The notes under the pieces were generated by a model. It was not told the origin of the DNA, ran no database searches, and was given only the letters and a program-made list of their open reading frames with translations. A stretch of DNA of 64,000 bases from Enorma phocaeensis (GTDB lineage Bacteria > Actinomycetota > Coriobacteriia > Coriobacteriales > Coriobacteriaceae). The translations under genes and the position numbers were made by a program. The stretch is taken from assembly GCF_016901575.1 (NCBI RefSeq), contig NZ_JACJKQ010000001.1, positions 62,001 through 126,000 of the forward strand, in the 5' to 3' direction. The first letter of the stretch is position 1. Every line of letters starts with the position of its first letter. Shown here one piece after another: positions 1 to 8,303 of the stretch.

Positions 1-1
1 G

Positions 2-286
2 TACTACCCGGCGGTCCTGCGCGCCATCAAGAACATCATCGTGAACGGCGTGAAGCAGGGCATCATGGTTGGCATGTGCGGCGAGGCCGCGGCAGACCCG
101 CTGCTTACCCCGCTGCTGCTCTCGTGGGGCATGGAGGAGTTCTCCGTCTCCGCGCCGAGCGTCCTTAAGACCCGCAAGGCTATCTCTCAGTGGACGAAGG
201 CCGATGCCGACGTTCTTGAGGAGAAGGTCATGCAGCTTAAGACCGCCGAAGAGGTCAAGGCCGCCCTTGAGGAAGCCGCACGCTAA
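2..286 (+). CDS. ptsI: Phosphoenolpyruvate-protein phosphotransferase (PTS enzyme I), C-terminal fragment
   Basis: Only the last 94 residues lie in the window; the gene runs in from the left edge. Enzyme I transfers the phosphoryl group of PEP to HPr, the first step of sugar uptake by the cytoplasmic phosphotransferase system. The visible part contains the PEP-binding-domain signature with the catalytic Cys (VGMCGEAAADP) followed by LLTPLLLSWGMEEFSVS and the closing helix typical of enzyme I. The stop is TAA. A PfkB-family sugar-phosphate kinase follows after a gap of about 130 bases, in keeping with PTS sugar metabolism. PEP synthase and pyruvate phosphate dikinase share this fold, but the MCGEAAADP and FSVSAPSVLKTR wording is that of PtsI. 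Confidence 0.93.
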   Translation, partial: YYPAVLRAIKNIIVNGVKQGIMVGMCGEAAADPLLTPLLLSWGMEEFSVSAPSVLKTRKAISQWTKADADVLEEKVMQLKTAEEVKAALEEAAR

Positions 287-322
287 GGCTTCTTGGGTCA
301 ACTCACTGTAAAGCTCGAACTG

Positions 323-348
323 CGTCCGGGGCCATGTGGTCCCGGACG
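323..348 (+). promoter_or_regulatory. Inverted repeat followed directly by a consensus -10 box
   Basis: CGTCCGGG and CCCGGACG form an 8-bp perfect stem around a 10-base loop. Two bases later comes TATAAT at 351-356. No -35 match is seen at the right distance, so the repeat covers the -35 position. It could be the ptsI terminator, an operator that recruits or blocks RNA polymerase, or both. Confidence 0.5.
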
Positions 349-377
349 TGTATAATCGTTCTGGTTATATGCTGTTG

Positions 378-391
378 GGCGCATATGCGCC
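378..391 (+). promoter_or_regulatory. Perfect 14-bp palindrome in the fruK leader
   Basis: GGCGCATATGCGCC reads the same on both strands. It sits about 22 bases downstream of the TATAAT box and 30 bases before the kinase start, a position suited to a repressor operator. The binding protein is unknown. Confidence 0.45.
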
Positions 392-420
392 GCGCAGTTC
401 TCCTAAGAAAGGATGGGCCT

Positions 421-1353
421 ATGTTCTATACGCTTACGGCGAACCCTGCTGTTGACATGACGGTTCAGTGCCCGACGCTTGTTCCCAATGAGAACATCCG
501 CTCCGTCTCGGCCGCGTATACGGCCAACGGCAAGGGTCTCGACGTCTCGTTCGCGCTCAAGAAGTTCGGCGTCGACTCGGTTGCCCTTGGCTTCTTTGCG
601 GGATTTACCGGCAAGTATGTCGTTGACGAGACCATGAATATGGGCTGCCTCTGCCGCCCGGTATGGATTGACGGCATCACCCGCATCAACTCCTACTTTA
701 ACGATGGCGAGAACGAGTACGGAATTCTGAACTCGGGTCCTTCCATCACCCCGCAAAACGAGCAGGAGCTGTACAAGATCCTTGACAACACCGGTGACCT
801 CGACTGCCTCGTGGTTTCCGGCTCCGTGCCCCCGAAGGCCTCCAAGGATTTCCTCGACCAGGTCGTGTCGCACGCTCAGGCGCGCGGCGCCGACGTGGTG
901 CTCGACCTCTCCAGCGACAAGCTGAAGACCCTTGCCTCCAAGAAGCCCCTGCTTATCAAGCCGAACCATCACGAGATGCGCGAGATCTTTGGTGTCCAGA
1001 TCGACACTGACGACGACGCCCGTCGCGCCCTCAAGCTGGCCCACGAGGCCGGCGTGCAGAACGTGCTGCTCACCATGGGCAGCCGCGGCAGCGCCTACTT
1101 CTCGAACGGCGAGGACATCTGGTATGCCAAGCGCGAGTTCAACATCAAGCTCGTGAGCTCCGTGTGCGCCGGCGACTGCACCCTTGCCGCCTTCCTGCTC
1201 AAGTGGTATCACAACCGCGACAACGTCGAGGAAGCCCTCAAGCTCGCTCTCGCCACCGGCGCGAACGTCTGCGAGAGCGCAGGCCTCGGTGACTTTGGTC
1301 ACGTCGACGAGTACAGCAAGCGCATCGCCGTGCGCAAGCTTCCGCGCGAGTAG
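421..1353 (+). CDS. fruK: PfkB-family hexose kinase, probable 1-phosphofructokinase
   Basis: A 310-residue ribokinase-fold kinase that most likely phosphorylates fructose 1-phosphate to fructose 1,6-bisphosphate with ATP, in the cytoplasm. The N-terminus MFYTLTANPAVDMTV is typical of the 1-phosphofructokinase/tagatose-6-phosphate kinase branch. The glycine-rich sugar-binding motif reads NGKGLDV (usually GGKGINV). The C-terminal ATP and anion-hole motif reads CAGDCTLAAF where GAGDS is usual, keeping the catalytic Asp. The start at 421 is chosen over upstream codons because AAGAAAGGA lies just before it and the family N-terminus begins here. The neighbouring ptsI supports a role in PTS sugar use. 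Tagatose-6-phosphate kinase is the main alternative. Confidence 0.82.
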   Translation: MFYTLTANPAVDMTVQCPTLVPNENIRSVSAAYTANGKGLDVSFALKKFGVDSVALGFFAGFTGKYVVDETMNMGCLCRPVWIDGITRINSYFNDGENEYGILNSGPSITPQNEQELYKILDNTGDLDCLVVSGSVPPKASKDFLDQVVSHAQARGADVVLDLSSDKLKTLASKKPLLIKPNHHEMREIFGVQIDTDDDARRALKLAHEAGVQNVLLTMGSRGSAYFSNGEDIWYAKREFNIKLVSSVCAGDCTLAAFLLKWYHNRDNVEEALKLALATGANVCESAGLGDFGHVDEYSKRIAVRKLPRE

Positions 1354-1389
1354 CAATCCGACATTTTCGGCTCTACAGTGCCGTTTCTT

Positions 1390-1421
1390 GGGGCGTCCCG
1401 CTTCGGTGGGGCGCCCTTTTG
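1390..1421 (+). terminator. Intrinsic terminator after fruK
   Basis: A 12-bp stem with two or three wobble pairs, GGGGCGTCCCGC against GTGGGGCGCCCT, closed by a TTCG tetraloop and followed by a short T run. It lies 36 bases after the stop. Confidence 0.85.
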
Positions 1422-1465
1422 CTGTAGTTCGCTATACTGATTGGACTTAGGGGAGGTGATCGCTG

Positions 1466-2899
1466 GTGGCTGCAACGGATGAGCTCGCTTGCGCTCCATC
1501 GCTGAGGGGCACACGGGTCCCGAGGGGCGCATGTCTCGTGCTCGAGGCGCTCGAGTCGGCCGGTCTCGAGGCCTGGCTGGTGGGCGGCTGGGTGCGCGAC
1601 GCGCTGCGCGGCGCTCCCTGCCACGACGTCGACCTGTGCTGCTCCGGGTCATGGCAGCAGAGCAAGCGTGCGCTTGAGGATGCTGGCATCCGCGTGATTG
1701 AATCAGGCATCAAATTCGGAGGCATCACCGCCGTCGCGCTTGGTGAGCGCATCGAGGTCACCACATATCGCCTTGATGGGTTTTATCGCGACGGACGCCA
1801 TCCAGAAAGCGTCGAGTATGCCGAGAGGGTCGAGGACGACCTCGCACGACGCGACTTTACCGTGAATGCGATGGCGTGGCATCCCGTGCGTGGGCTGCTC
1901 GACCTCTATGGCGGAGCGGACGACCTTTCCCGCGGGATCATACGTGCCGTGGGAGACCCCCGTCGTAGATTTGAGGAAGACGCCCTTCGCATGCTGAGGG
2001 CGGTCCGTTTTGCATGTCGTCTGGACTATATCATCGAACCCGAGACGGCTCGCGCCCTTGCGGAGTGCGCGCCCTTGCTGGCTGCGGTCGCGCGCGAGCG
2101 CGTGGGCGTGGAGCTCGACGGCATCCTTGCGACGGGCCGCGGCGGAGATGCGCTTCTTCGATATCCCGAGCTCATGTGTGAAGCGGTTCCCGAGCTCGCC
2201 GTCTGTCGCGGTTTTGATCAGCATAGCCGCTACCATGCCTACGATGTCTACGAGCATACCGCGCGAGTGCTTACCGTGGCTGGCGAGCTTTCGCTCTGTT
2301 TCGAGGACGGCCGCACTCCCGCCACGGCGCCCTCGTCCACCCTCATGTGGGCCGCGTTGCTGCATGACGTCGGCAAACCCGAGTGCTTTACGCTTGACGA
2401 GTCTGGCAATGGCCATTTCTATGGGCATCCCGAACTTGGGGCTGCCATGGCGAAGAGGATCATGCATCGTCTCGCGCTGCCCTCTGAGCTCATACGCGAC
2501 GTCTGCCTCCTCATCCGCTATCACGACCGCCCCCTGCGTCCCGAGCGTTCAAGCCTGCTGCGCATGGTTAATCTTCTGAGCGCGGGGACCGATGACGCCG
2601 CCCGGCTGATCGAGCTGCTCTTTGACATCAAGCGTGCCGACACCTTGGGAAAGGCCCCTTCGTGTTTTGACTATGTCGAGGATATCGAGCGTATGAGGCT
2701 GCAAGTCCGTGCGCTGCTGGGCGCGGGAGAGGCGTATAGCTTGAAGACGCTCGCCCTCACCGGTCGCGACCTCATCGCCGCGGGCGTCGCTCCTGGACCT
2801 GAGATCGGTGCGCGGCTCGGCTCGGCTCTCGATGCCGTCATTGACGGCAAGGTTGCAAATGAGACTGCGGCCCTTCTGGATTATCTTCGCCTGCGGTGA
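1466..2899 (+). CDS. cca: CCA tRNA nucleotidyltransferase with HD domain
   Basis: A 477-residue class II nucleotidyltransferase that adds or repairs the 3' CCA of tRNAs. The head carries LVGGWVRDALRG and HDVDLC, the GG...RD and DxD metal-binding motifs. The neck and RNA-binding region contains RRDFTVNAMAWHPV and DPRRRFEEDALRMLRAVRFA, the family's nucleotide-discrimination motifs. The C-terminal half has an HD domain (LLHDVGKPE, later RYHDRP), as in actinobacterial and E. coli-type enzymes, which can give phosphohydrolase activity. The GTG start is supported by GGGGAGGTG six bases upstream. A poly(A) polymerase is less likely, since the two tRNA genes' CCA ends nearby are encoded but still need repair. 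Confidence 0.93.
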   Translation: MAATDELACAPSLRGTRVPRGACLVLEALESAGLEAWLVGGWVRDALRGAPCHDVDLCCSGSWQQSKRALEDAGIRVIESGIKFGGITAVALGERIEVTTYRLDGFYRDGRHPESVEYAERVEDDLARRDFTVNAMAWHPVRGLLDLYGGADDLSRGIIRAVGDPRRRFEEDALRMLRAVRFACRLDYIIEPETARALAECAPLLAAVARERVGVELDGILATGRGGDALLRYPELMCEAVPELAVCRGFDQHSRYHAYDVYEHTARVLTVAGELSLCFEDGRTPATAPSSTLMWAALLHDVGKPECFTLDESGNGHFYGHPELGAAMAKRIMHRLALPSELIRDVCLLIRYHDRPLRPERSSLLRMVNLLSAGTDDAARLIELLFDIKRADTLGKAPSCFDYVEDIERMRLQVRALLGAGEAYSLKTLALTGRDLIAAGVAPGPEIGARLGSALDAVIDGKVANETAALLDYLRLR

Positions 2900-3023
2900 C
2901 CTTCTATCTCCAGCCGGAAGGCGCCCCATTGCGTACATCTGCCGTGCCATTTGATTGTTTCCGCTTGAGCCCTCTTACGTGACGCGTCGTCTCTTGTTTT
3001 GCTTTGTGGTATCCTCTCTACGG

Positions 3024-3055
3024 TTCGTAACACTTTTTTATCGATTCGTAACACT
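3024..3055 (+). promoter_or_regulatory. Direct repeat upstream of the ABC importer operon
   Basis: TTCGTAACACT occurs at 3024-3034 and again at 3045-3055, a spacing of 21 bases or two turns of the helix. It ends 14 bases before the GTG start of the binding protein. The arrangement suits two regulator molecules on one face of the DNA. Confidence 0.5.
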
Positions 3056-3069
3056 GGGGGGCGACGCGG

Positions 3070-4701
3070 GTGGACATCACGCGCAGGAGCTTTGCCGCGG
3101 CGGGGTTTGGCACGTTGGGAGCGGTGTTGGCGGCGGGGCTGCAGGGCTGCGCCGCACAGGAGGACGCCTATCAGGGGTCTGCGAGCGCAGGCGGATCTTC
3201 GCAGGTTATCGTGGCCATGAATACGGGCAGCGAGCCCGCTGCGGGTTTCGATCCGTTGGTCGCCTGGGGTTGCGGCGAACACGTGCATGAGCCGCTCATC
3301 CAGTCGACGCTCATCACGACCGATGAGAACCTTGAGTTCGCGGGCGATCTTGCAACTGAGTATTCGTGCACCGAGGACGGCCTTACGTGGACGTTCAAGC
3401 TTCGTGACGACGCGAGGTTCTCGGACGGGGAGCCGCTGGACGCCGATGATGTAGCATTTACCGTGAACGCCGTCATCGAGAACCCCGCATCGGAGGCGGA
3501 CCTTTCCATGGTCGACGAAGCGGTTGCCATCGATGCCACCACGGTCGAGCTGCATCTCAACAAGCCCTTTAACGCGCTGCTCTATACGCTGGCGGTGTTG
3601 GGCATCGTGCCGGAGCATGCCTACGGAGACGACTACGGCGAGCATCCTATCGGATCGGGTCGCTATCTTTTGGAGCGGTGGGACCACGGCCAGCAAGCGA
3701 TCTTCGCGGCGAACCCGGACTACTATGGCGACGCCCCGCTCATGGAGCGGGTGGTAGTGGTCTTTATGGAAGAGGACGCCGCGCTTGCTGCCGTCGCGGC
3801 GGGCGAAGTCGATATCGCCTTCACCTATGCGACCCATGCCGGGCAATCCTTTGATGGATACGAGCTGGTAAGCTACGCCACGGTCGACTCGCGCGGCATC
3901 TCTCTGCCCTGTGACCCCTCGGGAGGGGAGAGGGCTTCGGAAGACGGCTTGGTATATGAGGTCGGCAACGACGTCACCTGCGATATCGCCGTTCGACGTG
4001 CCATCAACTATGCCGTCGACCGCGACGCCGTGATCGAAGGCGTGCTGTCTGGGTACGGAAAACCCGCCTACAGCGTGAGCGATGGCATGCCGTGGTCGAG
4101 TGATGACATGCGCGTGGACCTCGACCGCGATGCTGCCCGCGCGCTGCTCGACGAGGCGGGATGGGCGGAAGGCGAGGACGGCGTCCGTGAGAAGGACGGC
4201 GTTCGCGCCTCTTTCGAGGTGTGGTACTCATCTGACGATTCTGTGCGCCAGGCCATGGCAAACGAGCTTGCCAACCAGCTTGCCGAGATCGGCATCGAAG
4301 CCCAGCCGCGCGGTGGCAGCTGGGACGAGATCTATCCCCATCAATACGCACAGCCCGTCCTGTGGGGCTGGGGGTCCAATTCTCCGATTGAGGTCTACGC
4401 GCTCAATTACTCCACGGGTTGGGGCAACTATGCTGGATACGAAAGCGATGTCGTCGATGGGCATCTGGATGACGCCCTGGCACGCCCTGAGATTGCGGAC
4501 TCCTACGGAGACTGGAAGCTCGCGCAGTGGGACGGCGCAGACGGCATCGCGCCTCAGGGCGCGGCGACATGGGCCTGGATCGCCAATGTCGACCACCTGT
4601 ATTTCAAGCGCGCCGGTCTCTCCGTCGCTGCGCAAAAGCCCCATCCGCATGGCCATGGCTGGTCGCTCGTCAACAACGTCGATCGATGGAGCTGGTCGTA
4701 G
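3070..4701 (+). CDS. ABC importer substrate-binding lipoprotein (NikA/OppA family), possibly metal-specific
   Basis: A 543-residue family 5 extracellular solute-binding protein. The N-terminus has a twin-arginine motif (TRRSFAAAG), a hydrophobic stretch and a lipobox ending in GLQGC, so it is probably a Tat-exported lipoprotein on the outer face of the membrane. SDGEPLDADDVAFTVNAVI and SGRYLLERWDHGQQA are family hallmarks. Near the C-terminus lies KPHPHGHGW, a His cluster that could take part in metal chelation. The gene heads a five-gene operon and its stop abuts the first permease start. The ligand could be nickel or another metal chelate, or a peptide. The GTG start has a G-rich tract just upstream. 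Confidence 0.88.
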   Translation: MDITRRSFAAAGFGTLGAVLAAGLQGCAAQEDAYQGSASAGGSSQVIVAMNTGSEPAAGFDPLVAWGCGEHVHEPLIQSTLITTDENLEFAGDLATEYSCTEDGLTWTFKLRDDARFSDGEPLDADDVAFTVNAVIENPASEADLSMVDEAVAIDATTVELHLNKPFNALLYTLAVLGIVPEHAYGDDYGEHPIGSGRYLLERWDHGQQAIFAANPDYYGDAPLMERVVVVFMEEDAALAAVAAGEVDIAFTYATHAGQSFDGYELVSYATVDSRGISLPCDPSGGERASEDGLVYEVGNDVTCDIAVRRAINYAVDRDAVIEGVLSGYGKPAYSVSDGMPWSSDDMRVDLDRDAARALLDEAGWAEGEDGVREKDGVRASFEVWYSSDDSVRQAMANELANQLAEIGIEAQPRGGSWDEIYPHQYAQPVLWGWGSNSPIEVYALNYSTGWGNYAGYESDVVDGHLDDALARPEIADSYGDWKLAQWDGADGIAPQGAATWAWIANVDHLYFKRAGLSVAAQKPHPHGHGWSLVNNVDRWSWS

Positions 4702-5727
4702 GTGATTCGCAAGCGTGGTTCCGCCGCCTCTCTCAAGGCGCCGCGGCTGCCTTGGGCCGTGCGCTACGTGGCGCGCTTCTTGCTGCTTCTCCTCGCAGTG
4801 AGTTTCATCACCTTCGCGTTGGTGGGCATCTCGCCCATCGACCCGGTGCAAGCAAACGTTGGACAGGCGGCATATGCGACCATGAGCGCAGAGCGTCGCG
4901 AGCTTCTGCAGCAGTATTGGGGCGCCGACCAAGATGTCGTTACGCGCTACCTGGGCTGGCTTGGGAGTGCCCTTCAGGGCGACCTAGGCGATAGCCTGCG
5001 CTATAACGCGCCGGTGATCGAGGTCGTCGGCGAACGCCTGCAGAGCTCTGCCGCCCTGCTTGTGGTTGCATGGGCCGTCTCGGGTGTTCTTGGATGCGCG
5101 CTGGGCGTTTTGGCTGGAGCCAGGCGGGGGAGTCTTGCAGATCGCGCTATCAGGGCCTATTGCTATCTGCTCTCTGCCACGCCCACCTTTTGGCTGGCGC
5201 TGCTCGCGCTCATGGTCTTCTCTGTGTGGCTGGGATGGTTTCCTTTGGGGTTTTCGGCGCCCATCGGTCTGACGGGTGAGGTCTCGCTTGCGACCCGGTT
5301 GTATCACGCGATGCTTCCGGCACTCGTCCTTTCCCTTACCGGTGTTGCCAATATCGCGCTCCACACGCGCGAGAAGACCATCGACGTCCTGGCAAGCGAC
5401 TATGTGCGCTTCGCCCGCTCGCGCGGAGAGGACATGTGGACCGTTGTGGCTCGCCACGGAATTCGAAACCTCGTGCTCCCGGCGCTCACGCTCGCATGCG
5501 GGCAGATTGGCGAGGTGGTGGGAGGATCCATCCTGGTCGAGCAGGTCTTTTCCTACCCCGGTCTCGGACAGGCCGCGGTGACGGCCGGATTGGGCGGCGA
5601 CGCCCCGCTCCTCGTCGGCATCGCGCTTGCGACGGCGGCGCTCGTCTTCGCGGGAAACCTTGCCGCGAATCTTCTCTACGGCGTGATAGATCCGAGGATG
5701 CGGGAGGCGACGGCCCATGTCGAGTAG
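4702..5727 (+). CDS. ABC importer permease 1 (DppB/NikB type)
   Basis: A 341-residue inner-membrane permease. The N-terminal helix (FLLLLLAVSFITFALVGISPIDPV) and the following periplasmic loop are typical of the DppB/NikB class. The cytoplasmic EAA loop, which docks to the ATPases, is TREKTIDVLASDYVRFARSRGE and continues into RNLVLPALTL. The family ending SYPGLGQAAVTAGLGGDAPLLVG is present. The GTG start follows the TAG stop of the binding-protein gene with no gap, so the two are translationally coupled. Confidence 0.9.
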   Translation: MIRKRGSAASLKAPRLPWAVRYVARFLLLLLAVSFITFALVGISPIDPVQANVGQAAYATMSAERRELLQQYWGADQDVVTRYLGWLGSALQGDLGDSLRYNAPVIEVVGERLQSSAALLVVAWAVSGVLGCALGVLAGARRGSLADRAIRAYCYLLSATPTFWLALLALMVFSVWLGWFPLGFSAPIGLTGEVSLATRLYHAMLPALVLSLTGVANIALHTREKTIDVLASDYVRFARSRGEDMWTVVARHGIRNLVLPALTLACGQIGEVVGGSILVEQVFSYPGLGQAAVTAGLGGDAPLLVGIALATAALVFAGNLAANLLYGVIDPRMREATAHVE

Positions 5728-6613
5728 GGGAAACGCGGCGTCTCGCATGGACGGCCCGGCGTCTCAGGCGTTCCATGTTCCGGTTCTGATCGGTCGTTTT
5801 GGCGGGAGGCGCGCGCTTGCGGCGACCTGTCTTGCGGTGATGGCAGTGCTGGCGTCTGTGGTCGTCGCAGGCAGGGTGCTCGAGCCCGTTGCGGTGGCGA
5901 CGGATTTCACTGCGCGCAACCTCGCCCCCTCCTGGAGCCATCCCTTTGGAACCGATTGGATGGGGCGCGATATGCTTGCCCGCACGCTTGCCGGTCTCTC
6001 GACATCGGTCATGGTGGGGCTTGGAGCTGCTGCGGTGTCCTCGGTGCTCGCGCTCGCCCTTGCCGCGGTCTCCGCGTTGGGGGGACGTCTCGCTGACGCC
6101 GCGGTGGGCTGGTGCATCGATGTGGTGATGGGGGTTCCCCATCTGGTTCTGCTCATCTTGATCAGCTATGCCTTGGGCCGAGGGGCGCTCGGCGTGTCGG
6201 TTGGCATTGCCGTCACCCACTGGCCCAGCCTCGCGCGCGTGTTGCGCGCCGAGCTGCTGCAGCTGAAGGAGCGGCCCTTCATCGCATGCTCCCGGGCGCT
6301 TGGCGTGGGCGGGGCGAGGCTGGCGCTTCGCCATATGGTTCCGCATGTCCTGCCGCAGTACCTCATAGGGCTCGTGCTGCTCTTCCCCCACGCCATCCTT
6401 CATGAGGCATCCATCACGTTTCTGGGATTCGGTCTCCCGCCCGAGCAGCCGGCGATCGGCGTCATCCTTTCGGAGGCGATGAGCTACCTCACCTCGGGGG
6501 CATGGTGGCTCGCGGTATTTCCAGGAGTCGCTTTGCTCGCCGTCGTCCTGCTCTTCGATCGCGTGGGGGCGGCTTTGCGTCGTCTCGTCACTCCTGAGGA
6601 GGTGCAGGCATGA
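5717..6613 (+). CDS. ABC importer permease 2 (DppC/NikC type)
   Basis: A 298-residue partner permease with about six membrane segments. HPFGTDWMGRDMLARTLAG is the classic DppC/NikC N-terminal loop. LKERPFIACSRALGVGGARLALRHMVPHVLPQ is the EAA loop, and HEASITFLGFGLPPEQPAIGVIL the terminal signature. Its start overlaps the previous gene by 11 bases and its end overlaps the first ATPase by 4 bases (ATGA), as expected for one tightly coupled operon. Confidence 0.9.
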   Translation: MSSRGNAASRMDGPASQAFHVPVLIGRFGGRRALAATCLAVMAVLASVVVAGRVLEPVAVATDFTARNLAPSWSHPFGTDWMGRDMLARTLAGLSTSVMVGLGAAAVSSVLALALAAVSALGGRLADAAVGWCIDVVMGVPHLVLLILISYALGRGALGVSVGIAVTHWPSLARVLRAELLQLKERPFIACSRALGVGGARLALRHMVPHVLPQYLIGLVLLFPHAILHEASITFLGFGLPPEQPAIGVILSEAMSYLTSGAWWLAVFPGVALLAVVLLFDRVGAALRRLVTPEEVQA

Positions 6614-7530
6614 ATGGTAGCGCCATGGAAGGGACGCCGGCGCCTTCCCACGGTCATGCCCACGCAGACGCCTCCCGGCATCCTGGGGGGCATCATCTGC
6701 TGCGCATCGAGCATCTATCCGTGTCATTTCGCATGTATGACTCCTCTGAGCCCTTCTTCTCCGCGCAGCATGTGGAGCGCGAGCAGATCCATGACCTCTC
6801 GCTGTCGGTACATGCTGGAGAAGTCATGGCGGTGGTTGGAGCAAGCGGGTCGGGAAAGACGCTGCTCGCCGATGCCGTCATGGCGCTCTACGAGCCCAAC
6901 GCGCGCATTACCGGCTCAATAGAGTTTGAAGGCGTGCCTCGTGACGCCGCAGGTCTCGCCGCGCTTCGAGGGCATGGGATATCCCTCGTCCCGCAGAGCG
7001 TGACGAACCTGGACCCGCTCATGAAGGTGGGGGAGCAGATCGTCGGCGCCTGTGGTGGGGGCAAGATGGGAAGACGGCGGCGGGCGGAGCGCCGCGCGCG
7101 CATGCTCGAGCTATTTGCGCAGTATCGCCTGGATCCAGAGGTCCAAGACCGCTATCCTCACGAGCTTTCGGGCGGCATGGCCCGGCGCGTCCTGTTGATG
7201 TGCGCGCTCATGGACGCCCCTCGTCTCATAGTGGCGGACGAGCCGACGCCCGGTCTCGACCGCGAGCTGGCCGTCCGCGCCCTGAGCGATCTCAAGGCCT
7301 TTGCCGCTGCCGGAGGAGGCGTGCTGCTCATCACGCATGACATCGAGCTCGCCCTTGAGGTGGCGGATCGCATCGCCGTCTTTCGTGACGGGACGGTGGT
7401 CGAAGAGGTGCCTGTTGCGGCGTTCGCCTCACCTGAGATGCTGTCGCATCCCTACACCCGAGCGCTCTGGCACGCGCTGCCCGGCCATGATTTCTTTGCT
7501 GATGCTGCAGAAGGGGGGATGGGGCGATGA
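6610..7530 (+). CDS. ABC importer ATPase 1 (DppD/NikD type) with His-rich N-terminus
   Basis: A 306-residue ATP-binding subunit. Walker A is GASGSGKTLL, the signature is ELSGGMARRV, Walker B is LIVADEPTPGLD and the H-loop is LLITHDIE. Before the ABC domain there is an extra 30 or so residues containing SHGHAHADASRHPGGHH, six histidines in a 17-residue stretch. This is unusual for a peptide importer and resembles the His-rich tracts of nickel or cobalt handling proteins. Together with the His cluster of the binding protein it favours metal transport. Overlap with both neighbours is 4 bases. Confidence 0.88.
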   Translation: MNGSAMEGTPAPSHGHAHADASRHPGGHHLLRIEHLSVSFRMYDSSEPFFSAQHVEREQIHDLSLSVHAGEVMAVVGASGSGKTLLADAVMALYEPNARITGSIEFEGVPRDAAGLAALRGHGISLVPQSVTNLDPLMKVGEQIVGACGGGKMGRRRRAERRARMLELFAQYRLDPEVQDRYPHELSGGMARRVLLMCALMDAPRLIVADEPTPGLDRELAVRALSDLKAFAAAGGGVLLITHDIELALEVADRIAVFRDGTVVEEVPVAAFASPEMLSHPYTRALWHALPGHDFFADAAEGGMGR

Positions 7531-8162
7531 GCCTTGTGGCGCAAGGCGTCAGGTTTTCCTACGAGCCCGAACACATGTTGATAGACGGGTTCGACCTTAC
7601 GGTCGAGCCCGGAGAGCGGGTGGCGCTTGAAGCGCCGTCGGGCGCCGGCAAGACCACCCTCTGCCGACTGCTCGCGGGGTATCTCAGTCCCCAGGCAGGC
7701 GCCGTCGAGGTCGACGGCGCCCCTGTCTCGTGCGGGCGCAGGCGGCGGGGGGCGCGTCGGGTTCAATTGATCTGGCAGCATCCCGAGGAGGCCTGCGACC
7801 CGCTCCTGAGGCTTGATGCGACCCTTTCCGAGGGTTTGCCGAGGGGCGAATGCCTGCACGACGCACGTCCCTCGGACCTCATGGAGCGATTCGGCATTGC
7901 GGGGGAGTGGCTGTCGAGGTTCCCGCACGAGCTGTCAGGCGGCGAGCTCATGCGCCTTTGCGTCGTGCGCGCGCTGCTCGCGAGGCCTCGCTACCTCATC
8001 TGTGACGAAATGACCGCAATGCTCGACGCGATCACGCAGGCGCGGGTGTGGACCCAGCTGATCGAGGTTGCCGAGCGAGAGCAGCTTGGTCTCGTCGTGG
8101 TGTCTCACTCGCCTGAGCTCTTGGACCGCGTCGCCACGCGTCGCGTGTCGCTTGCGAGGTAG
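7527..8162 (+). CDS. ABC importer ATPase 2 (DppF/NikE type), short
   Basis: A 211-residue ATP-binding subunit, shorter than the roughly 260-320 residues usual for DppF because the C-terminal oligopeptide-transporter extension is missing; NikE-like subunits are also short. Walker A is APSGAGKTTL, the signature is ELSGGELMR, Walker B is LICDEMTAMLD and the H-loop is VVVSHSPE. The Walker B segment reads DEMTAMLD instead of DEPTSALD but keeps the catalytic Glu. It closes the operon. Confidence 0.86.
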   Translation: MSLVAQGVRFSYEPEHMLIDGFDLTVEPGERVALEAPSGAGKTTLCRLLAGYLSPQAGAVEVDGAPVSCGRRRRGARRVQLIWQHPEEACDPLLRLDATLSEGLPRGECLHDARPSDLMERFGIAGEWLSRFPHELSGGELMRLCVVRALLARPRYLICDEMTAMLDAITQARVWTQLIEVAEREQLGLVVVSHSPELLDRVATRRVSLAR

Positions 8163-8303
8163 GGCGCATGCCGAACTCGAGCGGCTGCTTGCTGCCGGGC
8201 GGCGACGCATCGCCCGAAAGCGCGACGTCTTTGCGCGCCGCTGGGCATCCACCTTGCTAAAGTGGGTACCATACCAGGCGAGACCGAGCTTGAAGGAGCA
8301 TCC

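Noticed and set aside
5486-6727. Minus-strand frame across the second importer permease
   Set aside because: Antisense shadow; Arg/His-rich translation without a family.
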